64,000 bases of DNA from CAINVV01 sp964528535 (lineage in GTDB: Bacteria > Bacteroidota > Bacteroidia > Bacteroidales > Prolixibacteraceae): the NCBI GenBank assembly GCA_964528535.1, contig CAZGSQ010000001.1, forward strand, positions 62,001 through 126,000. The letters are read 5' to 3'. Both the position numbers and the translations under genes were made by a program. Below, in pieces: positions 8,317 through 18,028 of this stretch (the first letter of the stretch is position 1; each line of letters starts with the position of its first letter). Below the pieces are notes generated by a model. It saw nothing but the letters and a program-made list of their open reading frames with translations, did no database searches and was not told where the DNA came from.

Positions 8317-9387
8317 ATGATATCCAGATTGCTGTCGCCTCTTACCGTAAAAGGTATTGTATTTAGAAATAGAATCGTAGTATCGCCCATGTGTCAGTAC
8401 TCTGCGAAAGATGGCTTTGCCAGTGACTGGCACCTCGTTCATTTGGGCAGCAGGGCAGTAGGCGGTGCCGCACTGATCATACAAGAGGCAACCGCTGTTT
8501 CGCCTGAAGGGCGCATCAGTCCGGGAGATCTCGGGCTTTACAAGGATGAGCAGATAGAGAAATTGCTTCAGATCACCGCTTTTATCAAGCAGCAAGGATG
8601 CGTTGCAGGTATTCAATTGGCCCATGCTGGAAGAAAAGCCGGATGCAATTATCCCTCCAAAGGCGGCAGGCAACTTGGGGTAAAAGCCGGCGGATGGACG
8701 ACAGTGGGGCCTTCGGATCAGCCCTTCTATCGGGAAGATGAAGCTCCCAAGTCTTTGGATTTGAAAGGGATTCAAAAAGTAGTAGAAGATTTTAAATCGG
8801 CTGCAATTAGAGCTTTTCAGGCCGGTTTCGAGGTGTTGGAGATTCATGCTGCCCATGGGTATCTGCTGCACCAGTTTCTTTCTCCGCTAAGTAATTTCAG
8901 AAAGGATGCCTATGGAGGAAGTTTTGACAACAGGATCCGTTTGTTGTTAGAAGTTGTTGGAGAAGTTCAGCAAGTGTGGCCCGCAAATCTGCCGCTATTT
9001 GTCAGAATATCCGCAACCGACTGGGCCGAAGGAGGATGGAACCAGGAGGAGGCTGTAAATCTCTGTACTTTGCTGCAAAAGATGGGGGTCGATCTGATCG
9101 ACTGCTCATCAGGAGGTTTGGTCCCGGATGCTAAAATTCCTTTAGGGCCGGGCTTTCAGGTAGCATTCGCTTCTCAGATTAAAAGGCAGACAGGTATTCT
9201 GACAAGTGCTGTGGGATTGATTACTAAGGCAAAACAAGCAGAAGAGATCCTGGTAAGCGGTGATGCCGATTTGATACTTTTTGGGCGTGAATCACTCAGG
9301 GAGCCCTATTTCCCGCTGAAGGCAGCTGCCGATCTTGGTGATGAAATCGCCTGGCCCGATCAATACCTGCGCGCCAGGTTGTCCTAA
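8317..9387 (+). CDS. NADH:flavin oxidoreductase, Old Yellow Enzyme family (YqjM-like)
   Basis: A 356-residue FMN-binding TIM barrel. It begins with a typical N-terminus (LLSPLTVKGIVFRNRIVVSPMCQYSA), where the Cys in SPMCQYS is the hallmark of the thermophilic-like/YqjM subgroup that senses flavin redox state. Further family motifs are GIQLAHAGRKAG, EIHAAHGYLLHQFLSP with the His pair that binds the carbonyl substrate, and FGRESLREPYFP near the C-terminus. It probably reduces activated C=C bonds of enals or enones with NAD(P)H. The ATG at 8317 is preferred to a TTG at 8293 that adds eight residues. Cytoplasmic; physiological substrate unknown. Confidence 0.9.
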   Translation: MISRLLSPLTVKGIVFRNRIVVSPMCQYSAKDGFASDWHLVHLGSRAVGGAALIIQEATAVSPEGRISPGDLGLYKDEQIEKLLQITAFIKQQGCVAGIQLAHAGRKAGCNYPSKGGRQLGVKAGGWTTVGPSDQPFYREDEAPKSLDLKGIQKVVEDFKSAAIRAFQAGFEVLEIHAAHGYLLHQFLSPLSNFRKDAYGGSFDNRIRLLLEVVGEVQQVWPANLPLFVRISATDWAEGGWNQEEAVNLCTLLQKMGVDLIDCSSGGLVPDAKIPLGPGFQVAFASQIKRQTGILTSAVGLITKAKQAEEILVSGDADLILFGRESLREPYFPLKAAADLGDEIAWPDQYLRARLS

Positions 9388-9426
9388 AGATGAACCACTT
9401 TTATCCCCAGTTTTCCACAAATTAAA

Positions 9427-9443
9427 TACTTTTGATACCTTTG
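9427..9443 (+). promoter_or_regulatory. Candidate Bacteroidetes -7 boxes upstream of the DPP-like peptidase
   Basis: Two overlapping-register matches to the Bacteroidetes -7 consensus TAnnTTTG occur: TACTTTTG at 9427-9434 and TACCTTTG at 9436-9443. They lie about 95-110 nt before the chosen ATG at 9536. The -33 element is weak, only a TTTTC near 9411. This is a candidate, not a demonstrated promoter. Confidence 0.35.
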
Positions 9444-9535
9444 TTACAAAGGTTGTCTGAGGAATCCCATCTTGTCAGAATTTGGCGTTTTTCAGCCATG
9501 TTCCGTTGAAAGTTAAAACTCCAAATTTGAGAAAA

Positions 9536-11737
9536 ATGAAAAAATGCCTGTTCGTCATCGTCTTTTTTACAATCCTTCAATCTGCAACTTGTCAGCCATT
9601 TGGAATGGGTGGAGTCAACTGGATGCCCGATGGGAACAGTTATACCTCCCTTGATAAATATTCAATAGTTAAAACAGAACTGCCTTCTCAAGCAAAAACT
9701 GTATTGTTTGATCTCGAAAAAATATTTCCCGTTGACCAGGCACATCCCCGGACAATTTCCTCCTTTGTGCTGTCGAAGGATTTGAAACAGGTTTTACTGA
9801 AAATAAATACGAAGACTCAATACCATAAAATTACTGGAGAGGTATGGGTCTATGATTCAAGAAATGGAAAGATTTTCCAGTTGGGGAAAGGTTTGAGAGC
9901 TGACGGACTGATGTACCCCAAATTTTCGTCAGATGGAACAAAGGTCGCTTATGTGTTGCAGGATAAGTCTCCGCTGAGGGTGGTGTACAACCTCTATGTA
10001 GAGGAGTTAAAAACATCTAAAATCAAACAATTAACTTTCGATACCAAGGACAGAAGCATCAACGGAACTTTTGACTGGGTCTACTCGGAAGAGTTGTTTT
10101 GTACGGATGGTTTTCGTTGGAGTGAGGACGGAACCCGCATTGCCTACTGGAATATTGATGCTTCAAAGGTTCGCAATTATCTGATGCTGAATACTACCGA
10201 TTCGATCTATCCTTTCACAGTGCCTGTAGAATATCCAAAGGCAGGAGAAGATCCTTCACCTGCTAAAATCGGTGTGGTTTCGCTGTCGACCGCTAAAACT
10301 GTGTGGATGAATGTAGAAGGCGATCCACGTCAGAACTATCTCACCAAGATGGAATGGTCTTCGAAAAATGAACTGATCATTCAGCAGCTTAACAGGAAAC
10401 AGAATGTTTCAAAAATTTGGTTGACCAATACGGAGACAGGATCGGTGAGATTGCTTTGGAGCGATACAGACCAAGCCTGGGTTGATCTGGAGGCTACCTG
10501 GAACTCCAACAACAATGTCGGATGGAGTTGGATTGAAGGAGGCAAGGCTTTTGTATGGGCCAGTGAAAAGGATGGCTGGCGACACCTCTACCGCATCGGG
10601 ATGGATGGCAGTGAGCGCCTGATCACCAGGGGCAATTACGATGTGATCAAGGTTCTTCTAATTGATGAACCAGAAAATACCATTTATTTTGCGGCCACTC
10701 CCGAAAATGCGACACAGCGGTATCTGTTTGCTACCAGGCTTGATGGATCCGAGGAGCCACACAGGGTTACTCCGGCAGAATTTACGGGCACCAACGATTA
10801 CACGATTTCGCCCAATGGGAAATGGGCCCGGCATACGCTCTCGAGTCATAAGTTTGTGCCGGCTTCCGAATGGGTCTCCTTGCCGATGCATGCACCAATT
10901 GATGCCGAAAAGAGTATCTCAAAGAATTTGAAGGAAGATCCTTTTTCGAAGCAGATATCCTTCTTCAAAGTGACAACAGAAGATGGCATTACTTTGGATG
11001 GATGGATCGCAAAACCGAAGGATTTTGATCCTGCAAAGAAATATCCCGTCTTCTTTTATGTCTATGGCGAGCCGTGGGGTTGTACTGTTTTTGACAACTC
11101 CCGCCTGGGCCGTTCAGGTCAATTCGGAGGCAACATTGCCGACATGGGATATCTCTATGTATCAGTAGATTGCAGGGGAAGTATGGCCCCTCGCGGACGC
11201 GAATGGAGGAAGTCCATTTACAGAAAAATAGGAAGATTGAACATCCGCGACATGGCCATGGGTGCCAGGGAGGTTTTGAAATGGAATTTCTGTGACACCA
11301 GTCGCGTGGCTGTGCATGGGTGGAGCGGTGGTGGATCTTCTACCCTCAATCTGATGTTCCAGTACCCTGAAATCTTCAAAACAGGAATCGCGGTCGCTGC
11401 AGTTGCCAACCAACTGGCTTACGACAATGCTTACCAGGAAAGATACATGGGAATTCCAGCAGAGACCAGAGAGGATTTCTTAGCCGGCTCTCCATACACC
11501 CACGCAAAAAATCTAAAGGGGAATTTGCTGTACATTCATGGCACCGGAGATGACAATGTGCATTTTGCAAATGCCGAGAAACTTTTTAACGAGCTGATCA
11601 GGTACAACAAGCCTTTCCAGATGATGGCCTATCCGATGCGTTCGCATGGCATCTACGAAGGAGAAGGAACTTCTCAGCACCTGACCACCATCTGTAAGAA
11701 ATTTCTGTTGGAAAATTGTCCTCCCGGAGGAAGATAA
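9536..11737 (+). CDS. S9 family peptidase, dipeptidyl peptidase IV-like
   Basis: A secreted serine exopeptidase of about 733 residues, expected to release X-Pro or X-Ala dipeptides. A signal peptide (MKKCLFVIVFFTILQSATCQ) precedes an eight-bladed beta-propeller domain (DPPIV_N, about residues 60-500) and a C-terminal alpha/beta-hydrolase (S9). The propeller holds the DPP-IV hallmark DWVYSEELF, whose Glu pair binds the substrate N-terminus. The catalytic triad is visible: Ser about 597 in GWSGGGSS, Asp about 672 in GTGDDNVHF, and His about 704 in RSHGIY. The nucleophile elbow reads GWSGGG where most homologues have GWSYGG. Start chosen at ATG 9536; an upstream TTG frame would mask the signal peptide. 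Monocistronic. Confidence 0.92.
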   Translation: MKKCLFVIVFFTILQSATCQPFGMGGVNWMPDGNSYTSLDKYSIVKTELPSQAKTVLFDLEKIFPVDQAHPRTISSFVLSKDLKQVLLKINTKTQYHKITGEVWVYDSRNGKIFQLGKGLRADGLMYPKFSSDGTKVAYVLQDKSPLRVVYNLYVEELKTSKIKQLTFDTKDRSINGTFDWVYSEELFCTDGFRWSEDGTRIAYWNIDASKVRNYLMLNTTDSIYPFTVPVEYPKAGEDPSPAKIGVVSLSTAKTVWMNVEGDPRQNYLTKMEWSSKNELIIQQLNRKQNVSKIWLTNTETGSVRLLWSDTDQAWVDLEATWNSNNNVGWSWIEGGKAFVWASEKDGWRHLYRIGMDGSERLITRGNYDVIKVLLIDEPENTIYFAATPENATQRYLFATRLDGSEEPHRVTPAEFTGTNDYTISPNGKWARHTLSSHKFVPASEWVSLPMHAPIDAEKSISKNLKEDPFSKQISFFKVTTEDGITLDGWIAKPKDFDPAKKYPVFFYVYGEPWGCTVFDNSRLGRSGQFGGNIADMGYLYVSVDCRGSMAPRGREWRKSIYRKIGRLNIRDMAMGAREVLKWNFCDTSRVAVHGWSGGGSSTLNLMFQYPEIFKTGIAVAAVANQLAYDNAYQERYMGIPAETREDFLAGSPYTHAKNLKGNLLYIHGTGDDNVHFANAEKLFNELIRYNKPFQMMAYPMRSHGIYEGEGTSQHLTTICKKFLLENCPPGGR

Positions 11738-11795
11738 ACCACGGTGGCAGTGGCAGTTATAAGTTTTCGTAAGTTATGGATATTTCAGACCAGCT

Positions 11796-14633
11796 TCATA
11801 AACTTGTCAGCCTCTGAAGTTGTTGAGCAGTCACCTCTTTTTCAGGTTGAAAGTGATGGCCTGTCATGTATTTCTTTAAACTGAAAAGAAGTTGTCGCGC
11901 TTCGGGTCTTTGGCTGGCGTCCGTTGTCAGATCAATTCCCGATACCAGTATCTTGCCTCTTCCAACTTTGGCTTCAAAGATGAGTGCCAGTGGCCGGTTG
12001 GTGAACCAATCGTCGATGGCCCTGACAATGGGTTTCAGACCATCGGGGAATGAAGTCAGATCAATGGCACCCGAGTGGCTCATGGCATCCCACCATTGCC
12101 AGTTGCTGTGAAATTCTGTTGGAAATTCAGACAGTGCCGGATGTTTGGGATTGCACAAGATCCCCAGGGTATGCGGGGCCTGCCCCCTGGTCCATGCCGT
12201 GTTCCAAAAGATGGAAGAGAATCCGATGGCAATTTTTCCGCCGTATTCAGGTTGGAGAGTTCCTTTCTTGAGGGTGAGCAAAACAGATCCGCCCTCCGCA
12301 AGAAATTGTTCTGTTTCGGCATCCATGGAAGAGACAACTTTGATTTTTTCCGAATTTGGGACCCCCTTGTTCAGGGTTGGATAAACAAAGAAATCCCAGC
12401 TGTTGCTGAAGGAATTGATGGTGACTTCCAGTGCCATTTTCGAGGGAACGGGCAGTTTGGACAATGGCAAGGCAATGGTTCCCAGCTGGATGCAGTTCCC
12501 TAATGCAATGTCTGTCGTGTTTAGTTTTCCTGATTGAACAACCTTCCCCGATTGATCGGTGATTTTCCAGTATGGGGTGCAAGTTTTCAATGGGATATCT
12601 CCATAATGCGCTACTTCGATGGAGGCTTCAAAGGTTTCATTTTCGGTGAAGATGCATTTTTTCATTCTCGCAAGCGGAACAGTTGAATTGCAGAAGCGAC
12701 TGTATGCTTTTGGGGAAATGTATCCTTTCTCATCCCAGAACGGATCCAGTATACCAACCAATGCACTGCCCTGTCCGGGAAAATCATGCAAATCCAGCAA
12801 CTGAAAGCCTGAGAACCCCGGAGTTCTTAAAGCTGCTTCTATGTCGGCTTTGTAGCAGAGTGCCTGTAGTTTTCCGGAGGAGCGCAAAAAGCTGTCTGCC
12901 AATTGTCCAATGCCATGTTCAGTCAGGGTTTCCTGAAAAATTTCGAAATTTTTGGCGCGTACGACTCCTGTGTATTTGGAAATCTCTTTGAAATTGGGAT
13001 AGACGCACCACTGACCTATTTCGTGGCTCACCACCGGTTGTGGAAGACCCGTAATTTTCTTACGCCAATCGTAATCTGTGGAAGGTGCATTTCCGTTGAT
13101 GATGCTTTTCAAGCCTTCCCCCCATCCCTGGATTCTGGGATTCGAGGTGCTCAAATAGTCGTTTTCCGGTAGATTTGGCCATCCGGCTCCTGAGGTGTAA
13201 ATCCGGCGGTGGTCTTTTTCTTTCCAGAAAGTGACAAATTTCTTTAGGAAAGGGATGTATTTTCGACCGCCGGGTTCGTTGCCATAGGCCATCATGCAGA
13301 AAGAGGGATGATTTCCATAAGATTCCACCATTCTTTGGCTCTCTTCGTAGAGATATTTGTCGAAAGGTTTTCCATCCCCCAGGCTTGTTGATTGGTTGCA
13401 CCAGGAGGAACACTCGACCTGCAGGTAAAATCCTGCCTTGTCGGCGGCTTCGAAGGCGGCCTCAGGCGGGCACCAGGAGTGAAAGCGAAGGTGGTTGAGG
13501 CCATGGGCCCTGGCCACGGCATAGATCCGCTGCCACTCCTTCACATTGGAAGGAGGATAACCTGTTATTGGGAAGATGGCACACTCAAGGGTTCCGCGAA
13601 GGAACAATGGCTTTCCGTTGATTTGGAGTTCTTTCCCAACCGCTTTGATTTCCCGCATTCCAAAGTTGGTTTCAATAGAATCTTTTTGGCCAGATGCAGG
13701 TTCTGAGAGGATGGCTGATAGATGGTACAAATCGGGGTGGAATTCGCTCCAGAGTTTAACCTTGCTTCCCATGGAAAATTGCATGGTGAGAAGGTTGTCG
13801 CCGGGAACCAGGTCGAAAAAGGCTATTTGCTCCTTCGACGACCCGGCTCCATTGGCAGTCAGCGCCACACTGATTTTGACTGCCTTCCCGGCAGGGTTTT
13901 TTACCCCAATATTGGCTTTTATCAGCTTGTTTTGAAGGTCGGGGAATACCTGAAGAGAAGCGATGTGCAACAGCGGTTTTACTTCGAGATAGAGTTGACC
14001 GACCATGCCGTTCCAGTTGGTTTGGGTGTGGTCGGAGATGCTGTGCGAATTGACTCCGGGGTCAATATCTTTTGTGCGGTTGTCGATGCAGACAGTGAGG
14101 AGATGCCTGCCGGGAGAGATCTTCTGTGTTAAGTCATAAATGTGGGGCGTTCCCAGAGAATTTCGCATGCCAATTTCAAGATCATCCACCCAAAGACGGC
14201 TTTCCCAGTGGCAGCGTTCCAGGAATAGTTTGATATCTTGCCCTTTCCATGATGGCGGGATAACTACCTCTCTTTGGTACCAGGCAGCTCCCTGATAATG
14301 TTTGAGTGATTGCAGCCAGAATGGGATTTTGATGTTGCCCGGCACCCGGTATTTGGCATATTCGGGGTTTTTGAAATAGGAGCTGTCGACAATTTGGCCG
14401 GTCCATTGGGAGTTCAAAGTAATTTCGTCTCCCTTGTTGTTGGTCGACATGGATCCCGGTAGGCTTACCTTATCTGGCAGTGAGCGGTTGAACCATTTTT
14501 CTTGAATGCCTTTGTCTCCGGAATCTGTGGCGAATTTCCAGGATCCTGAGAGGTCAATTTTATTTGCTTTGTTCTGGCTGTAAGCGGCCGAAAGCAGGAG
14601 AAGCAGCAGGGAGAGGAGTCTGAGTTTCTTCAT
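11796..14633 (-). CDS. Secreted glycoside hydrolase family 2 protein
   Basis: An exported GH2 enzyme of about 945 residues. The signal peptide is MKKLRLLSLLLLLLSAAYSQ. The sugar-binding jelly-roll, the Ig-like domain and the TIM barrel follow in family order. Numbered from the upstream ATG (14657), the acid/base is Glu about 461 in MAYGNEPGG and the nucleophile is Glu about 546 in VSHEIGQW. After the barrel (from about residue 680) is a beta-rich C-terminal part with another Ig-like region. The barrel motif RFHSWCPPEAAF is not the classical LacZ one, so beta-galactosidase should not be assumed; beta-glucuronidase or a related exo-activity is equally possible. It lies 54-78 nt after the sugar porter gene and is probably co-transcribed with it. 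Confidence 0.85.
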   Translation of the reverse strand: MKKLRLLSLLLLLLSAAYSQNKANKIDLSGSWKFATDSGDKGIQEKWFNRSLPDKVSLPGSMSTNNKGDEITLNSQWTGQIVDSSYFKNPEYAKYRVPGNIKIPFWLQSLKHYQGAAWYQREVVIPPSWKGQDIKLFLERCHWESRLWVDDLEIGMRNSLGTPHIYDLTQKISPGRHLLTVCIDNRTKDIDPGVNSHSISDHTQTNWNGMVGQLYLEVKPLLHIASLQVFPDLQNKLIKANIGVKNPAGKAVKISVALTANGAGSSKEQIAFFDLVPGDNLLTMQFSMGSKVKLWSEFHPDLYHLSAILSEPASGQKDSIETNFGMREIKAVGKELQINGKPLFLRGTLECAIFPITGYPPSNVKEWQRIYAVARAHGLNHLRFHSWCPPEAAFEAADKAGFYLQVECSSWCNQSTSLGDGKPFDKYLYEESQRMVESYGNHPSFCMMAYGNEPGGRKYIPFLKKFVTFWKEKDHRRIYTSGAGWPNLPENDYLSTSNPRIQGWGEGLKSIINGNAPSTDYDWRKKITGLPQPVVSHEIGQWCVYPNFKEISKYTGVVRAKNFEIFQETLTEHGIGQLADSFLRSSGKLQALCYKADIEAALRTPGFSGFQLLDLHDFPGQGSALVGILDPFWDEKGYISPKAYSRFCNSTVPLARMKKCIFTENETFEASIEVAHYGDIPLKTCTPYWKITDQSGKVVQSGKLNTTDIALGNCIQLGTIALPLSKLPVPSKMALEVTINSFSNSWDFFVYPTLNKGVPNSEKIKVVSSMDAETEQFLAEGGSVLLTLKKGTLQPEYGGKIAIGFSSIFWNTAWTRGQAPHTLGILCNPKHPALSEFPTEFHSNWQWWDAMSHSGAIDLTSFPDGLKPIVRAIDDWFTNRPLALIFEAKVGRGKILVSGIDLTTDASQRPEARQLLFSLKKYMTGHHFQPEKEVTAQQLQRLTSL

Positions 14634-14711
14634 ATCTGGTTGGTTGTTAAGCTTCATGATTTATTTCCAGGTTGTTAATTGAAAATCATTTATAGACAAA
14701 GTATTTGCAAT

Positions 14712-16103
14712 TCAACGGATCAACCTGTTTTCGATCTCTTCCAGTGATTTGCCTTTTGTTTCGGGAAGTTTCTTCAGGATGAAGAGGAATCCCGACAAGC
14801 AGATGACCGCATACAGCCAAAATGTTCCGCTGGCATGGAGCATTTTGTTGAGGATCGGGAAAGTGTAGGTAAGGACAAAACATGCAATCCATAGCGAAGT
14901 AGTGGCAATGGCCATGGATGTTCCGCGAATGCTATTGGGGAAAATTTCGGAGAGGATGACCCAGGTGATGGGTGCCAGAGTCATAGAATAGGTGGCGATG
15001 GCAACCAGCACCAGAACGAGTATGGCCAATCCTTTTAATTCGAAATAATAAGAAGCTCCCAATGCGAAAAAGATAAGGGCCAGGCCAAGAGAGCCCAGCA
15101 GCATCAGTTTGCGACGGCCCCAGCTGTCGACCATTCGCATGGCGATCACGCAGAAGATGAGGTTGACGGCCCCGGTGATGACGATGTTGAAGAGCATGTC
15201 GTTCACTGAATAACCCGCTGAGGAGAATATCTCTTCTGCATAATTGAAAATGACATTGATTCCACACCATTGCTGAAAAACTGCCAAAACTACACCTAAG
15301 ATCAATATTGGACGGACCTTTGCCGACTTCAGGACTTTCCAATTGATCCTTGAAACGTTCCCATGCAAAGTTGCTGCGATCTCTTTTTGTTCTTCATCTG
15401 CATATTGGACGCCGCCAATGCGCATCAGGACATCTTTGGCAGCTGTCCAGTTCCCCGTCTTGGCCAGGAATCTGGGACTTTCGGGAATGAAGAAGGAGAG
15501 AATCAGGAACAGCAGCGCAGGGAATGTTCCTGACCAGAACATCCAACGCCAACCTGATTGTCCGTTCCACGATTGCAGAATAAATGAGTCGGAAGCTCCG
15601 GCCGGAACCTTTTCGGCAATGAGGTAATTGACAATCTGGGCGGCCAGAATCCCAATTACAATGGTGAGTTGGTTGACGGAGACCAGCCTGCCCCGCATGG
15701 AAGCCGGGGAAATCTCTGCAATGTACATGGGGGAGACGGCTGAAGCCAGACCAATTCCCAATCCTCCGATCAACCTGAATGCGATGAAAAGTGTGAACGA
15801 ATTAAAGGCTCCTGTACCTATCGCAGCAATCGTGAAGAGCGCTGCAGCCAGGATCAGTGGTCTTTTCCGGCCAAACCTGTCTGTCAGATATCCTGATAAG
15901 GTTGCACCTGTCAAACAGCCGATGAGGGCACTGCTCATGGCCCAACCTTGGAGGTAGGGAGCGTTGGTTATTTCGAAGAATCGTTCATAAAAGGGTTTTG
16001 CCCCTCCGATGACAACATAGTCGTAACCGAAAAGGAGTCCGCCCATGGCAGAAATCAGGGTGATCCCCAGAATAAATTGCCGGTTGAAATTGGATTGGCT
16101 CAC
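14712..16103 (-). CDS. MFS sugar porter (XylE/GLUT-type)
   Basis: A 463-residue inner-membrane transporter with 12 predicted helices. It carries the sugar-porter signatures: GGLLFGYDYVVIGG in helix 1, the loop GYLTDRFGRKRP, PESPRFLAK after helix 6, QQWCGINVIFNYAEEIF in helix 7, and the C-terminal PETKGKSLEEIE. Import of a monosaccharide by proton symport is expected, with xylose, galactose or arabinose all possible. It is the first gene of a pair with the GH2 enzyme at 11796-14633. That suggests uptake of the sugar the enzyme releases in the periplasm. Confidence 0.9.
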   Translation of the reverse strand: MSQSNFNRQFILGITLISAMGGLLFGYDYVVIGGAKPFYERFFEITNAPYLQGWAMSSALIGCLTGATLSGYLTDRFGRKRPLILAAALFTIAAIGTGAFNSFTLFIAFRLIGGLGIGLASAVSPMYIAEISPASMRGRLVSVNQLTIVIGILAAQIVNYLIAEKVPAGASDSFILQSWNGQSGWRWMFWSGTFPALLFLILSFFIPESPRFLAKTGNWTAAKDVLMRIGGVQYADEEQKEIAATLHGNVSRINWKVLKSAKVRPILILGVVLAVFQQWCGINVIFNYAEEIFSSAGYSVNDMLFNIVITGAVNLIFCVIAMRMVDSWGRRKLMLLGSLGLALIFFALGASYYFELKGLAILVLVLVAIATYSMTLAPITWVILSEIFPNSIRGTSMAIATTSLWIACFVLTYTFPILNKMLHASGTFWLYAVICLSGFLFILKKLPETKGKSLEEIENRLIR

Positions 16104-16321
16104 GAGAACAGAATTTAGTTGGCTAAAAGTATCAAATAGAAAGGATCCCGGGAATGAATGATTGGATTAATTTATGGATGATAGTACTATTTTACAACAC
16201 ATTGGTTTTCGAAGGCCGGTGTTACTTTTCCTTGGTAAGCAGCAGTGTGTTTTGGACTTGTCACCAGCCCATTGCTAGCAAAGAGCTATTTTACACTTTA
16301 ATGTAGTTGTCAAATTGCTAA

Positions 16322-16549
16322 AGTTCAGAAAGTAATTATGAAGCGCTCAGCTTTTACAACAAGCGAAACACTGCTGAGGTTGATTGTATCCTGAATAAGG
16401 TGATCGCATTTGAGGTGAAGCAAACGGGGTTGGAAGTCGATCTTAAGCGGCTACAAAGCCTGGCCAAAGAGTTAGGGATCGAATCTAATTTCCTGGTAAG
16501 CAAAACGGTGACGGAACTTGAAAACTTCGTTTGTCCGTGGTTTTTGTAG
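16322..16549 (+). pseudogene. Relic of a DUF4143-type AAA ATPase, C-terminal end only
   Basis: An open frame of 75 codons with no start codon, beginning right after a TAA at 16319 and ending at TAG 16547-16549. Its translation includes LSFYNKRNTAEVDCILN, then VIAFEVKQTGLEVDLKRLQ and SLAKELGIESNFLVSK. This matches the nuclease-like C-terminal domain (EVD...EVK pattern) of the ATPases with DUF4143. The roughly 300-residue AAA domain that should precede it is absent. The stretch from 16104 to 16321 shows no readable remainder. The relic lies in + orientation between two minus-strand genes of the island. Confidence 0.7.
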
Positions 16550-16571
16550 AATTCGTTTGGCAACCAATCAC

Positions 16572-18017
16572 CTACCTGAATTTTACCTCTGCCTGCATTG
16601 TTTCCATGGCTGCTTCGGAAGCAGAGTTGATTTTTACCCCCGCGACAACCAGGTTTTCAATGGTCATGCGGATACCAATCCGATCGCCATCGTGCCTGAT
16701 CATCGATCTCCTTGGAAAATTGTCGTCGAAAGAGCAATCTTTGATCAGCACATCTTTGATTTCTCCCAGTTTGCTTTGAGGATTCCGCCTGTTCACAACA
16801 ACATGAATGGCTTTGCGCTGCTGATCCGGAAAATTTCTTTCAAATCGGTTGTTCAGGAAGGTGATGTTACTTAAAACAGCCCCGTCGGATACATACAAGG
16901 CTATGCCACGGTCGGATTCAATGACTTCATTGTTTTCGAAAAGGATATTTTTCATCTCATTTCCCCTGGTTTCAGTCCCAACCTTGAGTGATGATTTCCT
17001 GGTAAGAAATACACACCCCGAGACCGTGATATCGTTGGCGTTACCCAGAAGACCAGAATTTCCAGTTGTTTTAATGGCTACATTGTCGTCGCTGCAATAA
17101 GCAAAGCAATTTTGTATCAGGATACGATGCGAAGCGTCTGGATCAAAACCATCTGTGTTGCTCAGTTCGGGATCGTTCATGAGCTTGATGTGTTTCATTG
17201 TAACATCATCACAAAGTAAGAGCTGGGTATTCCAGGAGCCGGGATCTCTGAACTGTAACCCTTCGATGGTGATATTCCTGGATTTTATTGCCATCAACAA
17301 CCGCATTCGTGCTTCATCTCCGAATTTCGTCCGGAGGATGCGGCCGCAACCGTCGATGGCACCATATCCAAATAGTCTGATATTGTGAACGTTATATAGG
17401 GAAATGAAGCGCTTTGTAGCTACTTCGTCTTTCGACCTGAAGAATTCGACTGATGCAGTATCTGCTTTCAAAAGGGCACCCCTGTCAAAGAAAATGGTCC
17501 TGTTGCTTTTGAGCTGAAGCTGTCCACTCTTGTAGGTTCCATGCGGAAAAAAGAGTGTCTTTCCGGTTCCTGCAATTTCATCGAGCGCCAGTTGAATCTT
17601 TGCTGTTTCATTCGTTTTTCCGGTACTGTCTACCTTGTATTTGATGACAATATCTATGAAATCATCCTTTCCCGGACTCTTTTCCGGCTTTTCCACGAAG
17701 AGAAATATTTTCTCAGTTTCGTTGATTCTCACCAAAATGTATCCGGGTTTGTCGAGTTTTATTTTGATTTGACGGTCATCGATGGCGAAGGAGGTTCTGT
17801 AATTTTTGGGACTGATGGTTGCATTGGCAATGGGCTCTTTTGCAACCAGGGTAACGGTTTCCGGCATTGAAAGATCGAATGATACAAAATAGTAGGACTT
17901 GAATCGGGAAATTTCCAGCTCTCCTTTTGAAGTGTGAAGCACAAATTTGGGGATCTCTTTCCCGATGCCTGCCAATGCCCATGGCAGCAAAAAAAGTAGC
18001 AGAATTAGATTTTTCAT
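16572..18017 (-). CDS. GH28-like right-handed beta-helix glycosidase
   Basis: A secreted protein of 481 residues with a signal peptide (MKNLILLLFLLPWALAGIGK), a beta-sandwich-like N-terminal part (about 20-115) and a parallel beta-helix (about 120-460). Two polygalacturonase-type acidic motifs are present: NTDGFDP (Asp about 289) and CSDDNVAIKT (Asp 310-311). The third GH28 motif, normally G-H-G, reads SSLKVGTETRG here, and the usual RIK is DRGIALY. The fold and acidic triad are therefore kept, but the +1 site His is not obvious. GH49-like or another beta-helix clan member is an alternative. It follows the GH2 gene by 11 nt in one operon. A polygalacturonate-like substrate is inference. Confidence 0.72.
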   Translation of the reverse strand: MKNLILLLFLLPWALAGIGKEIPKFVLHTSKGELEISRFKSYYFVSFDLSMPETVTLVAKEPIANATISPKNYRTSFAIDDRQIKIKLDKPGYILVRINETEKIFLFVEKPEKSPGKDDFIDIVIKYKVDSTGKTNETAKIQLALDEIAGTGKTLFFPHGTYKSGQLQLKSNRTIFFDRGALLKADTASVEFFRSKDEVATKRFISLYNVHNIRLFGYGAIDGCGRILRTKFGDEARMRLLMAIKSRNITIEGLQFRDPGSWNTQLLLCDDVTMKHIKLMNDPELSNTDGFDPDASHRILIQNCFAYCSDDNVAIKTTGNSGLLGNANDITVSGCVFLTRKSSLKVGTETRGNEMKNILFENNEVIESDRGIALYVSDGAVLSNITFLNNRFERNFPDQQRKAIHVVVNRRNPQSKLGEIKDVLIKDCSFDDNFPRRSMIRHDGDRIGIRMTIENLVVAGVKINSASEAAMETMQAEVKFR

Positions 18018-18028
18018 GGTAGATCTTC

